A stretch of 64,000 nucleotides of DNA from Halobacillus halophilus DSM 2266 (GCF_000284515.1 NC_017668.1:1488001-1552000); one strand, 5' to 3'. Positions 1 through 9,540 are shown, counted from the first letter of the stretch. The notes: a model not told the origin generated them from the letters alone. Made by a program: numbers and translations.

Positions 1-1728
1 AATAAGGGTGGTGTTCTCATGGTGCTGTTTCACCTGATCGGCTAATTCTTCACTGAATGAATTTCCGATAACCACTAGTTCTTTATCTTCGTCCAATTCA
101 AGAGGGAGGACGTTGTCGTTTTTGACTAAAGTGGTAGAACGTTCAGCCGCTTTTTCTTCCACTTGCTTATGGGTTTCACTTCCCACAACTTGTTTGGCCT
201 TTTCAATTTTCTCATCTACAGGTGTTGGGTTCTCTGACTTGATAATGCCGCGATTTAATTTTAACGTCAAAATGCGCTCCACAGATTTGTTGATGGTGTC
301 CATCTCAATCTCTCCGGAATCAATAGCGTCATAAATGCCATTCGCCACTTTTTCCAGACCGACAGGCATCAGTACGATATCTGTACCAGCATTAATGGAA
401 CGGATAACCGCATCGACAGGGCCAAAGTGATCCTGTATGGCGTTCATGTTTAGAGCGTCTGTAATAACTACCCCTTCAAATCCCATTTCCTTGCGCATCA
501 GACCGGTCAGGACTTTTTCGGATAAGGTGGCAGGTAAAGCAATTTCCGTGCCGTCTTTTTTCGATGTCACTTTCGTGTCATCAATCTTCGGGAAGGTGAC
601 ATGAGCTGTCATTACAGCGTCAATCCCCGCATCCATTGCTTTTTGGAAAGGATACAGTTCTACTTCTTTCAAGCGTTCCTTATCATGTGGAACTTCCGGC
701 AGTCCCAGGTGGGAATCGACAGCTGTATCTCCGTGCCCCGGGAAGTGCTTAGCAGTTGCGGCCACACCCGTTTCCTGCAGACCTTTCGTGTAAGCTACGC
801 CCATTTGAGCCGTAAGCTCAGGGTTTCCACTGAAAGATCGTACACCAATGACCGGATTATCAGGATTGTTGTTCACATCTACCACAGGAGCAAGGTTCAT
901 ATTAATACCTAGAGAAGACAACTCCTCACCAATTGCTTGTCCAACATTTTGAGTGATTTCCTCAGAACGTGTGGCACCTAAGGCCATGTTTCCGGGAAAG
1001 TCCGTACCTGATTGTAATCTTGTTACGATCCCGCCTTCCTGGTCAATCGTCATAAGTAAACCGTATTTTTCAGCGGCCGCCTGATAATCGGATACAAGTT
1101 CCGCGGTCTGTTCTGTCGTCACGACATTCTCACGAAACAATATGACTCCGCCAAGGTGATACTTTTTCACTTGCTCTTCAATTTCCGGCAGCATTTTCGT
1201 TACATTTTCTCCGTCCCATTTTCTAAAGTCCGGCATCAGCATCTGGCCGACTTTTTCTTCCATCGTCATATTTTCAAGTGCGTGAGATACAAGGTTGTAA
1301 CGATCGCCTTTTTCTTTAATAAGGTTCTTACTTATATAGGCATCTCCATTATCACGCTTTGGTTTGGCGTGCGCCGCAATCCGATCCGTATGATCCCCGT
1401 TCGTAACCGAGATCCACGCTCGTCCCGGCTTGCCGGTAAAGGTAATCGTTCCATCCTGATTGACTTTTGCTACTTTCGGGTTTTTCGAAGACCACTTCAG
1501 TCCTTCGTTCACCTTTTTGAAATAACCGTCCTCGTAGACATGTAAAGCGCTAAGGTCAAAGCTGTCCCCTTCTACATTTACATCCGACTGCGGAACATTT
1601 TGAAGGATGATCAAATCAGACTTGTTTCCCTCATCTGATGCCGTCGCCTTTGAATTTGCAAACATCGACGGAAGCAGCATACAAATGGTCAGCGTCACAA
1701 TGAACATCCATTTTCCCATTTTTCTCAT
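1..1728 (-). CDS. nagZ: Secreted beta-N-acetylhexosaminidase, GH3 (NagZ/YbbD type), 3' end outside window
   Basis: The product would remove N-acetylglucosamine from muropeptides or other beta-GlcNAc glycans outside the membrane. The start at 1728 follows a GAGGAATGATGA ribosome site and opens a signal peptide (about residues 1-26). A bacterial Ig-like stretch follows (about 60-125), then the GH3 domain with TIDQEGG, KHFPGHGDT (about residue 326), the DSHLGLP loop carrying the catalytic His, and GVVITDALNM carrying the likely Asp nucleophile. This loop is diagnostic of NagZ within GH3. The C-terminus lies beyond base 1. A cre-like box lies upstream, suggesting carbon catabolite control. Confidence 0.88.
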   Translation of the reverse strand, partial: MRKMGKWMFIVTLTICMLLPSMFANSKATASDEGNKSDLIILQNVPQSDVNVEGDSFDLSALHVYEDGYFKKVNEGLKWSSKNPKVAKVNQDGTITFTGKPGRAWISVTNGDHTDRIAAHAKPKRDNGDAYISKNLIKEKGDRYNLVSHALENMTMEEKVGQMLMPDFRKWDGENVTKMLPEIEEQVKKYHLGGVILFRENVVTTEQTAELVSDYQAAAEKYGLLMTIDQEGGIVTRLQSGTDFPGNMALGATRSEEITQNVGQAIGEELSSLGINMNLAPVVDVNNNPDNPVIGVRSFSGNPELTAQMGVAYTKGLQETGVAATAKHFPGHGDTAVDSHLGLPEVPHDKERLKEVELYPFQKAMDAGIDAVMTAHVTFPKIDDTKVTSKKDGTEIALPATLSEKVLTGLMRKEMGFEGVVITDALNMNAIQDHFGPVDAVIRSINAGTDIVLMPVGLEKVANGIYDAIDSGEIEMDTINKSVERILTLKLNRGIIKSENPTPVDEKIEKAKQVVGSETHKQVEEKAAERSTTLVKNDNVLPLELDEDKELVVIGNSFSEELADQVKQHHENTTLI

Positions 1729-1870
1729 TCATCATTCCTCCTTAAATTTATCTATTTGAAAAAGGTGGACCGCTATGTAAAAGATCCAGCTTTTGCAAAA
1801 CATCAGAGATTATGTACGAGATCATAGGTGATAGGTGTGTTGAAAAGAAGACTAAAGAGAGGATAATTTT

Positions 1871-1884
1871 TGAAAGCGTTTTCA
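1871..1884. promoter_or_regulatory. cre-like box (catabolite repression)
   Basis: TGAAAGCGTTTTCA fits the CcpA cre consensus and is a near-perfect palindrome around the central CG. It lies about 140 bases upstream of the nagZ start codon, where it could act on nagZ transcription. Confidence 0.55.
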
Positions 1885-2119
1885 ATATGTAACAAAAGCG
1901 TACCGTATATATTATATAGTCGTCTATACCACTTTTGGCCCTGTCTGCCTCTATTGGTCTATTTTTCCATACCTAAATTCCTGCGACATAGGGACCGTTT
2001 TTGAAATATCGTGTCGGTAATATATAAATAATATAAAATAATAAGTTGAAAAACCAAATTCTGTATGACCTGAGGTGGAAAAAAATGGATGACCTGAGGT
2101 GGAATTTTATACCATATAA

Positions 2120-2160
2120 ATTAATAAATAAAGAGAAGCGGGGGAGGTTCCTGCTTCTCT
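2120..2160 (-). terminator. Terminator after the expansin-like gene
   Basis: AGAGAAGC (2132-2139) pairs with GCTTCTCT (2153-2160). Read on the minus strand the stem is followed by a T-rich run, and it lies just beyond the stop codon of the minus-strand gene starting at 2841. Confidence 0.6.
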
Positions 2161-2181
2161 GGTCGCTGCTAGTTTCGCCGC

Positions 2182-2841
2182 TTATACTTCTTTAAAATTA
2201 ATGGAACTAATTCGGTCTGTATTCGGATTATAAACGACTGATCCCTGAATATTGGTCGTTTCCTGAGGGGATGTCATGACAAATTTAAAGACTTCTCGAA
2301 TTTGTCCTCCGTTTACCTGATTTTTACTAACCTTACTATAATCCGTTACGTTATAGTTCGGGTAGGCTGCCTGAATGATTTCAAGCAAGTATTTCCCCCA
2401 CTTTTCTTCCTCGAGCTCAGGAGAGGCAGTAATATCTACATTAATAATGCCTAAATCAATATTGGCACCGAGAGCTTCAAAAGCTTTTCTATGGAGATTT
2501 ATTTTATTGGCTGGATAATTCGGCACTTTGTCGACCACCGTTACAATTACGACTCTTCCGTTCGAAACATTACGCACTTTGATTGCCTGACCGCATTGGT
2601 ACGGGGAATTGCTTCCTACAGCCGCGGTCATATACTGGTTGTTGGACCAGGGAATGCCGCATTGGGTGACGGCTCCGCCTTCGGTCCATGTGGCCTGACC
2701 TCGAACAGGTTGTCTGTAGTCATAATAACTTTGATGGTTCGGAAAGTAGTCAGGATGAGGATGACGTGAATAAGAAGGCTGTTGATAATGGGCAGGTATA
2801 TACGGATAGCCGTAAGGCCCGGGGTAATAATGAGAATGCAT
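2182..2841 (-). CDS. Double-psi beta-barrel (expansin/RlpA-like) protein with DUF3889-like C-terminus
   Basis: A 219-residue protein. The first 45 residues are rich in Tyr, Pro and His (MHSHYYPGPYGYPYIPAHY), resembling spore-coat or surface proteins. Residues about 47-135 form an RlpA/expansin-like double-psi beta-barrel: GQATWTEGGAVTQCG, a second Cys in YQCGQAIKVRN, VVDKVPNYP and the INLHRKAFEAL segment. The last 75 residues (WGKYLLEIIQAAYPNYNV onwards) look like a DUF3889-type domain. No classical signal peptide is seen. The start has an AAGGAGGAAAG ribosome site. It probably binds polysaccharide without hydrolysing it; the biological role is inferred only from the fold. Confidence 0.7.
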   Translation of the reverse strand: MHSHYYPGPYGYPYIPAHYQQPSYSRHPHPDYFPNHQSYYDYRQPVRGQATWTEGGAVTQCGIPWSNNQYMTAAVGSNSPYQCGQAIKVRNVSNGRVVIVTVVDKVPNYPANKINLHRKAFEALGANIDLGIINVDITASPELEEEKWGKYLLEIIQAAYPNYNVTDYSKVSKNQVNGGQIREVFKFVMTSPQETTNIQGSVVYNPNTDRISSINFKEV

Positions 2842-3468
2842 CCGCTTTCCTCCTTAATTTTCTTTAATATCCTCATTAGCCTATGCATACCCTCGTTAAG
2901 CTGTGAAAAAGGTGGCTTATCAAGCAAGTCTTTAAGGCATCCACCAGGTAATAAAGTTGATCAAGAAATTAAAATGGATAGGATTCTGGTTTGTTTTTCA
3001 CAGTCTATGAACAGTCATCCCATTCAACTTAAATTATCACCCGGGCAATAGTTTTCCTCAGCATAATTGTGTCCAACGATAACTGATGTGGATAGGTTGC
3101 TTATCTTTCTATGGCAGCCGGATTCATAAACCATGAGGATAATCCATAGAATAAGTCCTTCTTAGGTAAGGAGATACAAAAATGATAGAAGAGGTTAAAG
3201 TATTTGTGTTAATGAATTGAGTGAAAAGTAGTATTTTTATAGTAAATCTCTAATACAAAAGCAATACCTGTTGGATTACAGATCCCGCAGGTATTTTTTG
3301 AGTCCACTTGATTTACATTCTGTCAGAACCCCTGTATCCGGAAAATAATAAAGCTCTGATTATTTCACTAATGAAATATTTAGAATAATTTGAAATATAC
3401 TGTAAAATAATTTACAGTTGTGTCATGGTAACGATTACATATTCGTCTTAACGAAAAAAGGAGGGAGC
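2842..3468. other. Intergenic region without a recognisable gene
   Basis: No open frame with a plausible ribosome site is seen. AATACCTG (3263-3270) and CAGGTATT (3288-3295) form a hairpin followed by T residues, a plus-strand terminator with no obvious gene before it. The last 50 bases carry the leader and operator of the sugar operon. Confidence 0.5.
3426..3439. promoter_or_regulatory. LacI-family operator-like palindrome before sugar operon
   Basis: TGGTAACGATTACA is a palindrome centred on CG, typical of LacI/GalR regulators and close to cre. It lies 30 bases before the start of the sugar-binding lipoprotein gene, a repression position. The regulator is not in the window. Confidence 0.5.
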
Positions 3469-4746
3469 ATGATGAAAATAAGACCAATCAGGCAGGGGAT
3501 ATTATCGGGAATTATGGTGAGCCTTCTGCTTGTGGCAGGGTGCAGCTCGGACGAATCAGCAGGAGACAGTGATGAAGTTACCCTTGTGTATGCGAGAGGT
3601 GTCGACACCACGGAAGGAAACGCGAAGTTGATTGAAGCTTTTGAAGAAGAGCATCCGAACATCAACATCAAGTACCGTGAGATGCCTTCGGATAGTGGTC
3701 AGCAGCATGATCAGTATGTGACGACCCTGAGTGGCCGAAGTGCAGAAATTGATGTTTTTGATGCGGACGTTGTATGGCCGGCGGAATTTGCTCAGGCCGG
3801 TTATGTGATGGGGTTAGACCGGTTTATCGAAGAGGATAACATCGATATGGGTAAATATTTTGAAGGAACCGTTGATTCCGTTACGTTTAATGGCCGCACG
3901 TGGGCCATGCCGAAGTTTACCGATGCCGGCTTATTGTATTATCGAAGCGATATTGTAGATGAGCCTCCGGAGACCTGGGATGAACTGAGTGAAATGGCAG
4001 GTAATCTCCAGGGAGAAGCGGGGACCAACTTTGGTTATGTGATGCAGGCGAACCAGTATGAAGGGATTGTCGTGAATGCGATTGAGTTCATCCATGCCTA
4101 TGGTGGAGCGGTTATCAATGATGTAGGAGAAGTAGTCGTGGATAGTCCGGAAGCGATTGAAGGGATTCGCAAAATGACTGAAATTGCGCAGTCCGACTAC
4201 GTTCCGAACAACATTTTGAATTTTACCGAACTGGAAACGGAAACCGCCTTTATTCAAGGGAATACGGTTTTCGCCCGGAACTGGCCTTATATGCAGGCTT
4301 CTTCGGCTAATGAGGAAAAATCAGACGTTGCCGGAGACGTCGGATTCTCCTTGCTGCCAAAAGGAGATGAGCAGTCAGCGTCTACACTGGGCGGCTGGGT
4401 CACGATGATTAATAAATACACCGAACATCCAGAAGCTGCCTGGGAATTTGTTAAGTTCATGACTGGAAAAGAAGGGCAGAAAATTAGTGCTACTGTAGGT
4501 GGAACGGCTCCGACGATTAAATCTCTTTATGATGATGAAGCAGTAAAAGAAGCTTCGCCGGTTTTTGCAAATGAGGCCTTTGTTGAGACATTACAGAATG
4601 CTGTGCCTCGCCCGGTGACACCGAATTATCCGAAAATCACCGACATTATTCAGATTGAAATTTCTAAAGCCTTGGCTGGAGATGTCTCGCCAGAACAAGC
4701 GGCGCAGAATCTGCAAAGAGAGATAGAGAGTGTAGTCAACGAATAA
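3469..4746 (+). CDS. ABC transporter sugar-binding lipoprotein
   Basis: Extracellular solute-binding protein of the family 1 (maltose/trehalose-type) group, 425 residues. The start at 3469 (ATGATGAAA) follows AAAAGGAGGGAGC. An upstream in-frame ATG at 3418 would spoil the signal peptide. The signal ends in the lipobox LLVAGC, so the protein is anchored outside the membrane. The body shows the family pattern, including LIEAFEEEHPNINIKY, the DVFDADVVWPAEFA segment, GGWVTMINKY and EAAWEFVKFMTG. It is the first gene of an operon with two permeases and an alpha-glucosidase, so an alpha-glucoside such as maltose, trehalose or isomaltose is the likely ligand. No ATPase gene is present; a shared MsmX-type ATPase elsewhere is probable. 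Confidence 0.88.
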   Translation: MMKIRPIRQGILSGIMVSLLLVAGCSSDESAGDSDEVTLVYARGVDTTEGNAKLIEAFEEEHPNINIKYREMPSDSGQQHDQYVTTLSGRSAEIDVFDADVVWPAEFAQAGYVMGLDRFIEEDNIDMGKYFEGTVDSVTFNGRTWAMPKFTDAGLLYYRSDIVDEPPETWDELSEMAGNLQGEAGTNFGYVMQANQYEGIVVNAIEFIHAYGGAVINDVGEVVVDSPEAIEGIRKMTEIAQSDYVPNNILNFTELETETAFIQGNTVFARNWPYMQASSANEEKSDVAGDVGFSLLPKGDEQSASTLGGWVTMINKYTEHPEAAWEFVKFMTGKEGQKISATVGGTAPTIKSLYDDEAVKEASPVFANEAFVETLQNAVPRPVTPNYPKITDIIQIEISKALAGDVSPEQAAQNLQREIESVVNE

Positions 4747-4767
4747 AAGCGAGAAGGAGGATGAAAA

Positions 4768-6090
4768 ATGAGTAAGCGTCGATTCTCGCTTAGCGAGAAG
4801 CAGCTCGGGTATGCGATGGTAGCACCTTCCTTAATACTAATCGCTGTCATCGTATTGTGGCCGATCATGTTGTCGTTTTGGAACAGCTTGTTTGATTACC
4901 GTCTGAATGACCCCTCCTTATCCCAGCGTACGCTCGGGAGTGAGATTAACATGGAGCGGTATGCGGACAACTACGATTTTGTAAACAAGACGATAGAAGA
5001 AATTCTTGCGGGGTCTAGTACGGAAGAAGTAACTAGTGAAGTAGAAAATATTCAGCAGGGAATCAATGAACGGCATCGTACATTCCTTGCAGAGGGCGAT
5101 CATGAAGCGAAGTTTAATGAAGTGTTGGAAACAGTGCGATCGCATTATGCCGTAAAGGATCAATCGCTGAAATACGTATCCATAGATGAATCCTTTAAGG
5201 AAGATTATTCTGCTTACTTAACTGAACGATCGGAGGCACTGGCGTCGCTTTCAAGCGAACAGGATGGCGAGATAGCGACCAGGCTAAGCGACTTATCCGG
5301 TCAAATGAAACTAATGGACTCAAGTTTTATGAAGGAGAACTTTGTCGGCTTTGGGAATTACGCTCAGTACCTTCAAGAACCTAGACTATGGTCATCCATT
5401 GGCGTAACCACGTTATTTACAGTCATTTCAGTATTTTTTGAACTGGTTTTAGGACTGGCCATTGCGCTTCTAATTAACCGGGCTTTTATCGGAAGAGGAG
5501 CGGTTCGTGCGTCAGTACTGGTCCCGTGGGCGATACCAACGGCCGTGTCTGCGATGATTTGGAAATTCCTTTACGATGGTCAGTCGGGAGTGGTCGCTCA
5601 CTATTTCGAGCAGCTCGGAATCATTCAGGATGCCGGTCAGTTGCTGACAACGAGTGCGGGAGCGATCTTCTCCATTATTTTCACAGATGTGTGGAAAACG
5701 ACACCTTACATGGCGCTACTATTACTGGCAGGTTTGCAGACCATTCCTAATCAGTTGTATGAATCTGCGCAAGTGGATGGAGCCAACGCCTGGAACCGTT
5801 TTTACAAGATCACCCTTCCAATGCTCCGTTCCACCATTCTCGTGGCGCTGTTATTCCGAACACTGGATGCCTTCCGGGTATTTGATTTGATTTACGTATT
5901 AACGGGAGGAGGACCAGCCAATGCGACAGAGGCTGTTTCCGTGTACGCCTACAAAGTTTTATTCGCACAGCAGAACTTCGGAGCAGGATCCGCTCTATCC
6001 GTAATTGTCTTTATCTGTGTAGCGATTATCAGTACGCTGTTTATCCGCTTTATCGGCTCTGATCTAATGGCAGGCAAACAAAAAGGTTAA
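4768..6090 (+). CDS. ABC sugar permease (MalF type) with large extracytoplasmic insert
   Basis: A 440-residue inner-membrane permease starting 21 bases after the binding-protein gene, with ribosome site AGAAGGAGGATG. TM1 is about residues 13-37. A hydrophilic stretch of about 130 residues follows (about 50-185) before NFVGFGNYAQYL and the remaining five helices. The EAA coupling loop is visible (ESAQVDGANAWNRFYKI, then TLP). Typical family members are about 290-310 residues, so the inserted loop is unusual. It recalls the MalF P2 loop in position, though not obviously in sequence. It should pair with the following permease. Confidence 0.88.
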   Translation: MSKRRFSLSEKQLGYAMVAPSLILIAVIVLWPIMLSFWNSLFDYRLNDPSLSQRTLGSEINMERYADNYDFVNKTIEEILAGSSTEEVTSEVENIQQGINERHRTFLAEGDHEAKFNEVLETVRSHYAVKDQSLKYVSIDESFKEDYSAYLTERSEALASLSSEQDGEIATRLSDLSGQMKLMDSSFMKENFVGFGNYAQYLQEPRLWSSIGVTTLFTVISVFFELVLGLAIALLINRAFIGRGAVRASVLVPWAIPTAVSAMIWKFLYDGQSGVVAHYFEQLGIIQDAGQLLTTSAGAIFSIIFTDVWKTTPYMALLLLAGLQTIPNQLYESAQVDGANAWNRFYKITLPMLRSTILVALLFRTLDAFRVFDLIYVLTGGGPANATEAVSVYAYKVLFAQQNFGAGSALSVIVFICVAIISTLFIRFIGSDLMAGKQKG

Positions 6091-6122
6091 GATACTAAAA
6101 TTACCCAGTTAGGAGGCGCATT

Positions 6123-6947
6123 ATGCAGCAAAAAGCAGGACCGTGGTTTTACCTGTTTCTAATAGTCTTTGTATTTCTTGTCATGTTTCCATTTCTATGG
6201 ATATTCTTGACATCGATTAAGCCCCTCGGGGATATATTCGGATCACCTTTTGCGTGGTTCGGGTCCGGCATTTCTTTTCAATCGTATGAATCTGCTTTAA
6301 CGACACGTCCGCTGCTTCGTTACATGCTGAACAGCTTTATTGTGTCCGGGGCAACGACGATTCTGGCTATCGGCTGTGCTGCTTTTACAGCTTATGCCGT
6401 GACGCGTCTGCCCATCCGGTTTAAGAGTGTGATTCTAGGCGTGGTGCTCGCTTCATCCATGTTCCCGCCCATTGCGATTATTTCGCCTATCTACGACTTT
6501 GTGACGGATTTTGGCTTGCGGAACACGTATCCAGGGCTTGTCATTCCTTACATCACCATCAGTCTACCGCTTGCGATCTGGATTCTGGCTACATTTTTCC
6601 AGAACATTCCCTATTCGCTTGAGGAGTCAGCGAAACTGGATGGAGCAACGCCGTTTCAGACGTTTAGAAAAATTATTTTACCGTTAGCCGCTCCCGGCGT
6701 ATTTACGACAGCCATCCTGGTGTTTATTGCCGCCTGGAATGAGTACTTATTTGCTCTCACGATTAATACACAGGATGCGATGAAAACGGTGCCGGTTGGA
6801 ATCTCCCTTTACCAGAGTCAATATTCCATTCCATGGGGAGATATAACGGCGGCAACCGTTCTGGTGACGATTCCAATTGTCATCATCGTGCTGATTTTCC
6901 AGAGACGGATTGTAGCTGGACTCACCTCTGGTTCTGTAAAAGGATAA
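6123..6947 (+). CDS. ABC sugar permease (MalG type)
   Basis: A 274-residue permease of normal size with six predicted helices, starting after TTAGGAGGCGC. The EAA loop reads EESAKLDGATPFQTFRKI followed by LPLAAPG, where the ATPase docks. It is the second half of the translocation pore with the preceding gene, separated from it by only 32 bases, which implies one transcript. The substrate is presumed to be an alpha-glucoside from the adjoining glucosidase. Confidence 0.9.
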   Translation: MQQKAGPWFYLFLIVFVFLVMFPFLWIFLTSIKPLGDIFGSPFAWFGSGISFQSYESALTTRPLLRYMLNSFIVSGATTILAIGCAAFTAYAVTRLPIRFKSVILGVVLASSMFPPIAIISPIYDFVTDFGLRNTYPGLVIPYITISLPLAIWILATFFQNIPYSLEESAKLDGATPFQTFRKIILPLAAPGVFTTAILVFIAAWNEYLFALTINTQDAMKTVPVGISLYQSQYSIPWGDITAATVLVTIPIVIIVLIFQRRIVAGLTSGSVKG

Positions 6948-6991
6948 GAAGTTCTCATTTAAAATTAATACATTCATAGGAGGTCGATCAA

Positions 6992-8689
6992 ATGGAAAGA
7001 AAATGGTGGAAAGAAGGCGTCGTCTATCAAGTATATCCAAGAAGCTTTAATGATTCGAATGGGGATGGCATCGGAGACTTGCGCGGGATCACACAGAAAC
7101 TGGATTATTTAAAAGACTTAGGTGTGGATATTTTATGGCTGTCTCCAGTATATGAATCTCCTAACGATGACAATGGCTATGATATCAGTAATTATCGAGC
7201 CATTATGGAAGAGTTCGGAACAATGGAAGATTGGGAGAATATGCTCGGGGAGATTCATAAGCGGGAGATGAGGCTGGTAATGGACCTGGTGGTCAATCAT
7301 TCATCTGATGAGCATGCGTGGTTTCAAGAGTCCCGTAAGTCTAAAGACAACCCCTATCGCGATTACTATATTTGGCGTGATGGAAAAAATGGTGCCGAAC
7401 CAAATAACTGGGTATCCTTCTTCAGCGGGTCCGCCTGGGATTACGACGAGGCCACCGGTCAATATTACCTGCACCTGTTTACAGACAAACAGCCGGATTT
7501 AAACTGGGAGAATGAACAGGTCAGGCAGGAAGTGTATGACATGATGAACTTCTGGATGGATAAAGGCATCGATGGATTCCGGATGGATGTGATCAATTTA
7601 ATCTCGAAAACCCCGGGTCTCCCGGATGCAGAAGTTACCAATAAAGATAACAAGTATCAATGGGGAGGCGAGCATTTCGTCAATGGTCCTCGTTTTATGG
7701 AGTTTATGAACGAGATGAATGAACAAGCGCTTAAGCATTATGACGTGATGACCGTAGGGGAAACCCCTATGGTGAAGCCTGAAGATGGAGCTGCGTTCAC
7801 CGACGAGGAATCAGGCGTCCTGAGTATGGTTTTTCAATTCGATCATATGGAAATCGACGGCGATCCGGGAAGCCAGGAAGGAAAATGGTCGGTTAAACCG
7901 TGGAAGCTTTCCAAAATGAAAGAGATTATGACGAACTGGCAGACCAGCTTGAATGGAAAGGGATGGAATAGCCTGTATTTGGAAAATCACGACCAGCCCC
8001 GTTCCGTTTCAAGGTTTGGCGATGCGGAGGAGTATCATCAGGAGTCCGCTAAGATGCTTGCGACCTTCTACCAGTTGATGCAGGGAACGCCCTATATTTA
8101 TCAGGGGCAGGAAATCGGCATGACCAACGTCCAATTTGATTCAATTGAGGACTATCGGGATGTCGAGATCCACAACTGGTATAACGAGCAGGTTACCGAG
8201 AAAGGGAAAGACAAGCAGGAAATCATGCATTCCATCTTTGTAAAAGGAAGAGACAATGCGCGCACTCCGATGCAATGGAGCGACGAGAACTACGCAGGCT
8301 TTTCAGACGCAGAACCATGGATCAAAGTAAATCCAAATTATACCTCGATCAACGTTAAGCAGCAGCAGGAAGATGAAGAGTCTATACTCAATTACTACAA
8401 AGAGCTTATAAAAGTGAGAAAGAGCCATGATGTGCTCATTTATGGATCGTACCAGCTTCTCGATCCTGAAGATGAGCAGATCTATGCTTATACAAGAGAG
8501 CTGGATGGAGAAAAAGCGCTGATCGTAGCGAACTTTACCAATGAAGCGATTGATTACTCCGTAAGCGAATCATTTCCGGTCGAACAGGCCGAGCGGCTGA
8601 TCGGCAATTATCCTTCCGAGCAAGAAGAGGGTGGAACTCTTCAGCTGAAGCCTTATGAAGCTCGCGTGTACCGCGTGCAAACGTCATAG
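6992..8689 (+). CDS. Alpha-glucosidase / oligo-1,6-glucosidase (GH13)
   Basis: A 565-residue cytoplasmic GH13 enzyme, the usual length for the oligo-1,6-glucosidase/MalL group. It starts WWKEGVVYQVYPRSF, a family signature. The conserved regions are present: DLVVNHSSDEH, GFRMDVINLI (nucleophile Asp near residue 199), MTVGETPM (acid/base Glu near 256) and YLENHDQPRS (third Asp near 333). It hydrolyses alpha-1,4 and/or alpha-1,6 links at the non-reducing end of sugars brought in by the upstream transporter. The ribosome site is AGGAGGTCGATCAA. Exact specificity cannot be read from the sequence; trehalose-6-phosphate hydrolase is a less likely alternative. Confidence 0.88.
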   Translation: MERKWWKEGVVYQVYPRSFNDSNGDGIGDLRGITQKLDYLKDLGVDILWLSPVYESPNDDNGYDISNYRAIMEEFGTMEDWENMLGEIHKREMRLVMDLVVNHSSDEHAWFQESRKSKDNPYRDYYIWRDGKNGAEPNNWVSFFSGSAWDYDEATGQYYLHLFTDKQPDLNWENEQVRQEVYDMMNFWMDKGIDGFRMDVINLISKTPGLPDAEVTNKDNKYQWGGEHFVNGPRFMEFMNEMNEQALKHYDVMTVGETPMVKPEDGAAFTDEESGVLSMVFQFDHMEIDGDPGSQEGKWSVKPWKLSKMKEIMTNWQTSLNGKGWNSLYLENHDQPRSVSRFGDAEEYHQESAKMLATFYQLMQGTPYIYQGQEIGMTNVQFDSIEDYRDVEIHNWYNEQVTEKGKDKQEIMHSIFVKGRDNARTPMQWSDENYAGFSDAEPWIKVNPNYTSINVKQQQEDEESILNYYKELIKVRKSHDVLIYGSYQLLDPEDEQIYAYTRELDGEKALIVANFTNEAIDYSVSESFPVEQAERLIGNYPSEQEEGGTLQLKPYEARVYRVQTS

Positions 8690-8703
8690 AGGGTAGACGT
8701 GTA

Positions 8704-8741
8704 GACAAGCTGTCTTAGGAAACTGGCAGCTTGTCTTTTTT
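8704..8741 (+). terminator. Terminator of sugar operon
   Basis: GACAAGCTG (8704-8712) pairs with CAGCTTGTC (8727-8735), followed by TTTTTT. It lies 15 bases after the glucosidase stop codon and marks the left edge of ordinary chromosome before the repeat array. Confidence 0.85.
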
Positions 8742-8793
8742 CTGGGAGACTCTGTTAAAGTCATTTATTGATTTTTGTACAATTCAATTGTAA

Positions 8794-8826
8794 GTTCCGT
8801 AATCAAGTCCTCAAATAAGATGGGTG
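8794..8826 (+). repeat. Cassette-junction site S1 (degenerate)
   Basis: Shows AATCAAGTCCTCAAATAAG followed by ATGGGTG, a worn version of the array site without an intact G-run. It is the leftmost recognisable copy. The 200 bases after it hold no convincing gene. Confidence 0.4.
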
Positions 8827-9030
8827 ATGGATGTGAGAGGAACCGATTTCTTTAAACCAATCAGAGATTGAATCCATCGGAAAAGGGTTGGACTATCATA
8901 AATGGTTAAAATGTGAAGAAACTGAACTTCCGTTGTAAAGCTTGTCGAATGAATTTTACCGACCTCACAACCACATCTTACTGAACTCGTCATCCCCATC
9001 GTTGGATGAAATTTATTGAAAGACAGATAG

Positions 9031-9092
9031 TTATCTCGAAACTGAGTCTTCAAGTATAGGGCAGGTTAGTTGAAGACTCGAATTCAAGATAA
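9031..9092 (+). repeat. Site S2: compact double-arm palindrome at left end of array
   Basis: Left arm TATCTCGAAACTGAGTCTT (9032-9050) is followed after a short loop by the inverted arm TTGAAGACTCGAATTCAAGA. The GGGGGC core and the terminator hairpin found between the arms in other long sites are missing. As the first clear site, it may be an end-of-array site. Confidence 0.75.
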
Positions 9093-9154
9093 TAAATAGT
9101 TTGAAACTAAATTGAAGGGGATTTCGTATGTTTATAAGGGAAGGGGGGGTACTT

Positions 9155-9526
9155 GTGAAAAAAGCAATTATTTCTAACTTGACAAGTGTTATATTTTTAA
9201 TTTTCCTAATTGCTTTTGCTATTTCCTTTTATTATCCAGACTCTTTTTTTGTAGCAATATCAAATAGCTCAATTTTGTTTCTAATAGTTTTTGCTTTATT
9301 TATCTTGAATATTGTCCTTAAAACAGATACTGAATTTAAAGGTGTCTCATATATAGTTTCATTAGCTGTGTTTTTAGGGATTTGCACAATATTAAATGTC
9401 ATAGAACCAAATGCAAATTCTCCAATATCCTTTGATAGTATTGTATATTGGGTATTGATTGGTGTACTTGTTATCAAAACAATTCAACAAGTTAAATTAA
9501 GTAAGAAAAACGGGAACCTGGTTTAA
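9155..9526 (+). CDS. Small four-helix membrane protein (cassette)
   Basis: A 123-residue protein of unknown function. I place the start at GTG 9155, directly after a G-rich ribosome site (AAGGGGGGG), rather than at the in-frame ATG 9128. Four hydrophobic segments lie at about residues 3-24, 31-52, 61-81 and 95-112, with a short basic tail. It fills the unit between S2 and S3. Strong A+T bias contrasts with the chromosomal genes to the left. Confidence 0.6.
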   Translation: MKKAIISNLTSVIFLIFLIAFAISFYYPDSFFVAISNSSILFLIVFALFILNIVLKTDTEFKGVSYIVSLAVFLGICTILNVIEPNANSPISFDSIVYWVLIGVLVIKTIQQVKLSKKNGNLV

Positions 9527-9540
9527 AGTTTAATAATAGG

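Noticed and set aside
2066-2108. Direct repeat ATGACCTGAGGTGGAA (two copies) downstream of the cre-like box region
   Set aside because: Two short copies without context or symmetry; could be chance or a remnant, nothing further supports it.
8811-9053. 80-residue minus-strand frame between S1 and S2
   Set aside because: No ribosome site and it runs through both sites; judged not coding.
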